Shown here: positions 61,856-64,000 of the stretch, piece after piece
Numbering within the stretch: position 1 is the stretch's first letter
Layout: each line of letters begins with the position of its first letter
Origin: an uncultured Veillonellaceae bacterium
GTDB lineage: Bacteria > Bacillota > Negativicutes > Veillonellales > Veillonellaceae
NCBI GenBank assembly: GCA_945867815.1
Contig: CAMBIX010000004.1
Span: 62,001-126,000, forward strand
Direction of reading: 5' to 3'
Length of the DNA: 64,000 nt
Made by a program: the position numbers and the translations under genes
The notes under the pieces: model-generated
Told to the model about the DNA's origin: nothing
Seen by the model: the letters and a program-made list of their open reading frames with translations, nothing else
Databases searched by the model: none

Positions 61856-62018
61856 GACAACCCCTCCTATACGTCACTCGTCATGACTAGCAGCGAGTAT
61901 TCTTACTGTTATATTAATACATTCGCTTTAGTATTAGTAATTTCCTCTTTATTTTTACTTTTTTTACTTATGATTTATAATCAGTCAAAACTAGTACAAG
62001 TCTATTTAACATACCTTA

Positions 62019-62780
62019 TTATAACATAGATTGTAAAAAAGCTTGTGTTCGCGGCGACTGCGGATGGTCAAAGACCTCTTCTGGACGCCCCTCTTCTTGA
62101 ATCAATCCATCCGCCATAAATAAAACCTTATCAGCTACTTGCTTAGCAAAAGCCATTTCATGGGTCACAATAATCATCGTCATATTTTCTTCTGCTAGTT
62201 GTTGAATCGTCCGCAAAACTTCTCCTGTAAGTTCTGGATCCAATGCTGATGTAGGTTCATCAAATAGCATAATATCTGGATTCATGGCCAAAGCTCTCGC
62301 TATGGCCACCCGTTGCTTTTGTCCACCAGATAAACGGGACGGATACTCGTCTCGTTTATCCCATAAACCGACTTTTTTTAATAACCGTTCAGCAATGGGC
62401 AAGATATCTGCTTCTTTCATACCTTTTACCATCTTAGGAGCTATTAAAATATTCTCAAGGACCGTCATATGAGGAAAGAGATTAAATTGTTGAAAAACCA
62501 TGCCCATACGAATCTGCAAAGCCCGCTGCGTCTTCTTATCTGCATAGACAGCCTTCCCATCAGCCCCTGTTTTAACCAAGCATAAGCCATCTACCATAAT
62601 CGTACCCTTATCAATCGTTTCTAATTGGCCAAGGCAACGCAGAAAGGTAGACTTGCCTGAACCAGATGGACCAATAATAGAGATGACTTCCCCCTTATTT
62701 ACTTCCAAGGACACATCTTTTAATACGACATTGCCCTTAAAGCTTTTTTCTATATGCTGCATACTAATAAAACTCATCAT
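62019..62780 (-). CDS. Polar amino acid ABC transporter, ATP-binding protein
   Basis: The 253-residue ATPase has Walker [10 protein letters not shown] (37-45), the Q loop, [19 protein letters not shown] (signature), Walker [15 protein letters not shown] and the switch His in [12 protein letters not shown]. It belongs to the GlnQ/HisP group. The gene is 7 bases past the permease. The dimer would power uptake of a polar amino acid such as glutamine, arginine or cystine. Confidence 0.95.
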   Translation of the reverse strand: MMSFISMQHIEKSFKGNVVLKDVSLEVNKGEVISIIGPSGSGKSTFLRCLGQLETIDKGTIMVDGLCLVKTGADGKAVYADKKTQRALQIRMGMVFQQFNLFPHMTVLENILIAPKMVKGMKEADILPIAERLLKKVGLWDKRDEYPSRLSGGQKQRVAIARALAMNPDIMLFDEPTSALDPELTGEVLRTIQQLAEENMTMIIVTHEMAFAKQVADKVLFMADGLIQEEGRPEEVFDHPQSPRTQAFLQSML

Positions 62781-62787
62781 CTATCTC

Positions 62788-63441
62788 CTATTCATCATAA
62801 ACAGCATACCGTTTTTCTAGATAGCTGAATACCCGCGTTAATACAAAGGTCATAAGCAAATAAAAAACACCGGCTACAAAGAAAGCTGACGTATCAAAAT
62901 CACGCTGTACAATACCACGCATAATACGAAGAATATCATTCATAGCTAATACATAAACAAGAGAAGTATCCTTTAACAAATTAATTGTTTCATTAGCCAA
63001 AGGCGGCAATACGCATTTAATAACTTGCGGAATAATAATCTTCCGCATGGTCTGAAAATAAGTAAAGCCTAACACCTTAGCCCCTTCATACTGGCCTTTA
63101 GGAATGGACTGAATCCCTCCACGGAAGACTTCACACAAGTAAGCCGCATAATTCATAACAAAAGCGACAATCGCTGCCGTCGCATCATCAAATTGAATGC
63201 CAATATAAGGAATAAATGGCAGGCCATAATAAATAAATAGCAACTGTAACATCAGCGGTGTACCCCGCATAATGTACACATAAATAGCTACAATACGGGC
63301 TAACACTCGCAACTTAGACATACGAATCATAGCCAAAATCATACCGCCAGGTATAGATAAGACTAATACAACACAAAACAAAGAGACGGTTACCTTTAGG
63401 CCTTCGGCCATAACCGGAACAATTTGCGCTAAATACTCCAT
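62788..63441 (-). CDS. Polar amino acid ABC transporter, permease
   Basis: The 217-residue protein has five hydrophobic segments of the HisM/GlnP type. YIMRGTPLMLQLLFIYYGLP (53-72) and the EAA loop EVFRGGIQSIPKGQYEGAKVLGFTYFQTMRKIIIPQ (about 107-143, read in parts) are typical. As a single permease gene it would work as a homodimer with the ATPase below it. Confidence 0.95.
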   Translation of the reverse strand: MEYLAQIVPVMAEGLKVTVSLFCVVLVLSIPGGMILAMIRMSKLRVLARIVAIYVYIMRGTPLMLQLLFIYYGLPFIPYIGIQFDDATAAIVAFVMNYAAYLCEVFRGGIQSIPKGQYEGAKVLGFTYFQTMRKIIIPQVIKCVLPPLANETINLLKDTSLVYVLAMNDILRIMRGIVQRDFDTSAFFVAGVFYLLMTFVLTRVFSYLEKRYAVYDE

Positions 63442-63469
63442 TACTTATTGCCTCCCACAACATATATCG

Positions 63470-64000
63470 CTATTTACTAGCTGGCTCTTCAAAGGCCTTC
63501 TTATTAATTAAATCCGTACTACCAAACCATTTCATAGCCAAACGGTCAACTGTACCGTCCGCCATCATTTCTCGTAACACTTCATTAATCTTTTGCTGCA
63601 ATACAACATCATCCTTACGGAAACCAACCGCATCATAGTCACTGCCATACGTTTGTTTTAAGGCTCTAAAAACGCCTGGTTTCTTATTCATCGTGTATTG
63701 ACCTACAACGCCATCCACAACAAGGGCATCAATACGCCCTACCTCTAAATCCATAAAGCCATTAATAAAGTCACTGTACTTTTTAACTTCTTTAATCTTT
63801 TTCGTAAATGGATCTTTCTCTAAAACCGTTTCCCCCGTACTTCCCTGCTGGGTACCCACAATTTTACCTGCTAGCTGTGCCTTTGTCTGAATCGGCGAAT
63901 TGGCCCGCACAACAATCAATTGCTTATCATCCAAATAAGGAATAGAGAAGAGGATTTTCTTTTCTCGTTCTGGTGTAATAGTAAGACCATTCCACAGCAC
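63470..64000 (-). CDS. Polar amino acid ABC transporter, substrate-binding protein (5' end outside the window)
   Basis: Only the C-terminal 176 residues are present. NGLTITPEREKKILFSIPYLDDKQLIVVR, GKIVGTQQGSTGETVL, VGRIDALVVDGVVGQYTMN and VDRLAMKWFGSTDLI match family-3 solute-binding proteins (SBP_bac_3), which bind polar amino acids in the periplasm and deliver them to the permease. The signal sequence lies beyond the right edge. It is 28 bases upstream of the permease gene. Confidence 0.92.
   Translation of the reverse strand: MLWNGLTITPEREKKILFSIPYLDDKQLIVVRANSPIQTKAQLAGKIVGTQQGSTGETVLEKDPFTKKIKEVKKYSDFINGFMDLEVGRIDALVVDGVVGQYTMNKKPGVFRALKQTYGSDYDAVGFRKDDVVLQQKINEVLREMMADGTVDRLAMKWFGSTDLINKKAFEEPASK

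Overview
The window looks like a chromosomal segment of a low-GC, anaerobic, diderm Firmicute of the class Negativicutes, most likely Veillonella or a close relative. The evidence is combined: Firmicute-type division genes (sepF, ylmH, divIVA), rubrerythrin, LL-diaminopimelate aminotransferase together with meso-diaminopimelate dehydrogenase, a split CobT pair like ArsAB of Sporomusa, and a selenium gene set. The genus is an inference from gene content; no rRNA is present. Most genes are on the minus strand.

Layout. 1-7.2 kb is a worn accessory region: the start of a carboxylesterase, an ATPase gene with an internal deletion, a small membrane-anchored protein, a dicarboxylate symporter, an internally deleted IS30-type element, an S66-peptidase-like protein without recognisable catalytic residues, and the C-terminal remnant of an Rpn-type nuclease. 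7.4-17.2 kb carries a pyridoxal kinase, a DUF805 protein, a flotillin (FloA) cluster with flavin reductase and NfeD, uracil permease, FtsW, TrmB and an amino-acid permease. 17.5-18.04 kb is a six-gene tRNA operon (Gly-Asn-Gln-Lys-Glu-Val in transcription order) with a near-perfect promoter and a terminator. 18.1-23.3 kb has a LarC1-only gene, the paired CobT homologues, tyrA and a MATE exporter. 23.4-30.5 kb is a tetrapyrrole operon (met8-like, hemA, hemC, fused cobA-hemD, hemB, hemL and a small unknown gene) running from glutamyl-tRNA to uroporphyrinogen III and on to precorrin-2/sirohydrochlorin. 30.6-35.8 kb is the division cluster (radical SAM, pgeF, yggS, sepF, ylmH, divIVA). 36.1-38.6 kb holds dapL and ychF on the plus strand. 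38.95-41.4 kb has the selenium genes (a DUF3343 gene, yedF, selD), followed by a DUF951 gene, rubrerythrin and an AEC transporter. 44.4-51.2 kb has ddh and the arginine operon argCJBDF. 51.4-59.3 kb is a menaquinone operon (arsR-menF-menD-menH-menB-menE-menC-thioesterase) covering chorismate to dihydroxynaphthoate. The window ends with a DUF2157/GDYXXLXY pair, a universal stress protein and a polar amino-acid ABC transporter that runs off the right edge.

The most unusual signal is non-coding. Three hairpins (38589-38655, 45453-45525, 45568-45640) have a nearly invariant 33-nt apical domain on stems of differing sequence. The apical domain can fold into an inner hairpin, and the copies show paired base changes in it and in the long stem. 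In every case the polarity is the same relative to the gene just upstream. Two further hairpins (38767-38816, 38853-38910) share a different 12-nt loop. Other points of note are a possible anti-readthrough structure in the IS30 derivative, an 11-copy 18-bp minisatellite, and a regulator at the head of the menaquinone operon with a complete CzrA-type zinc site.
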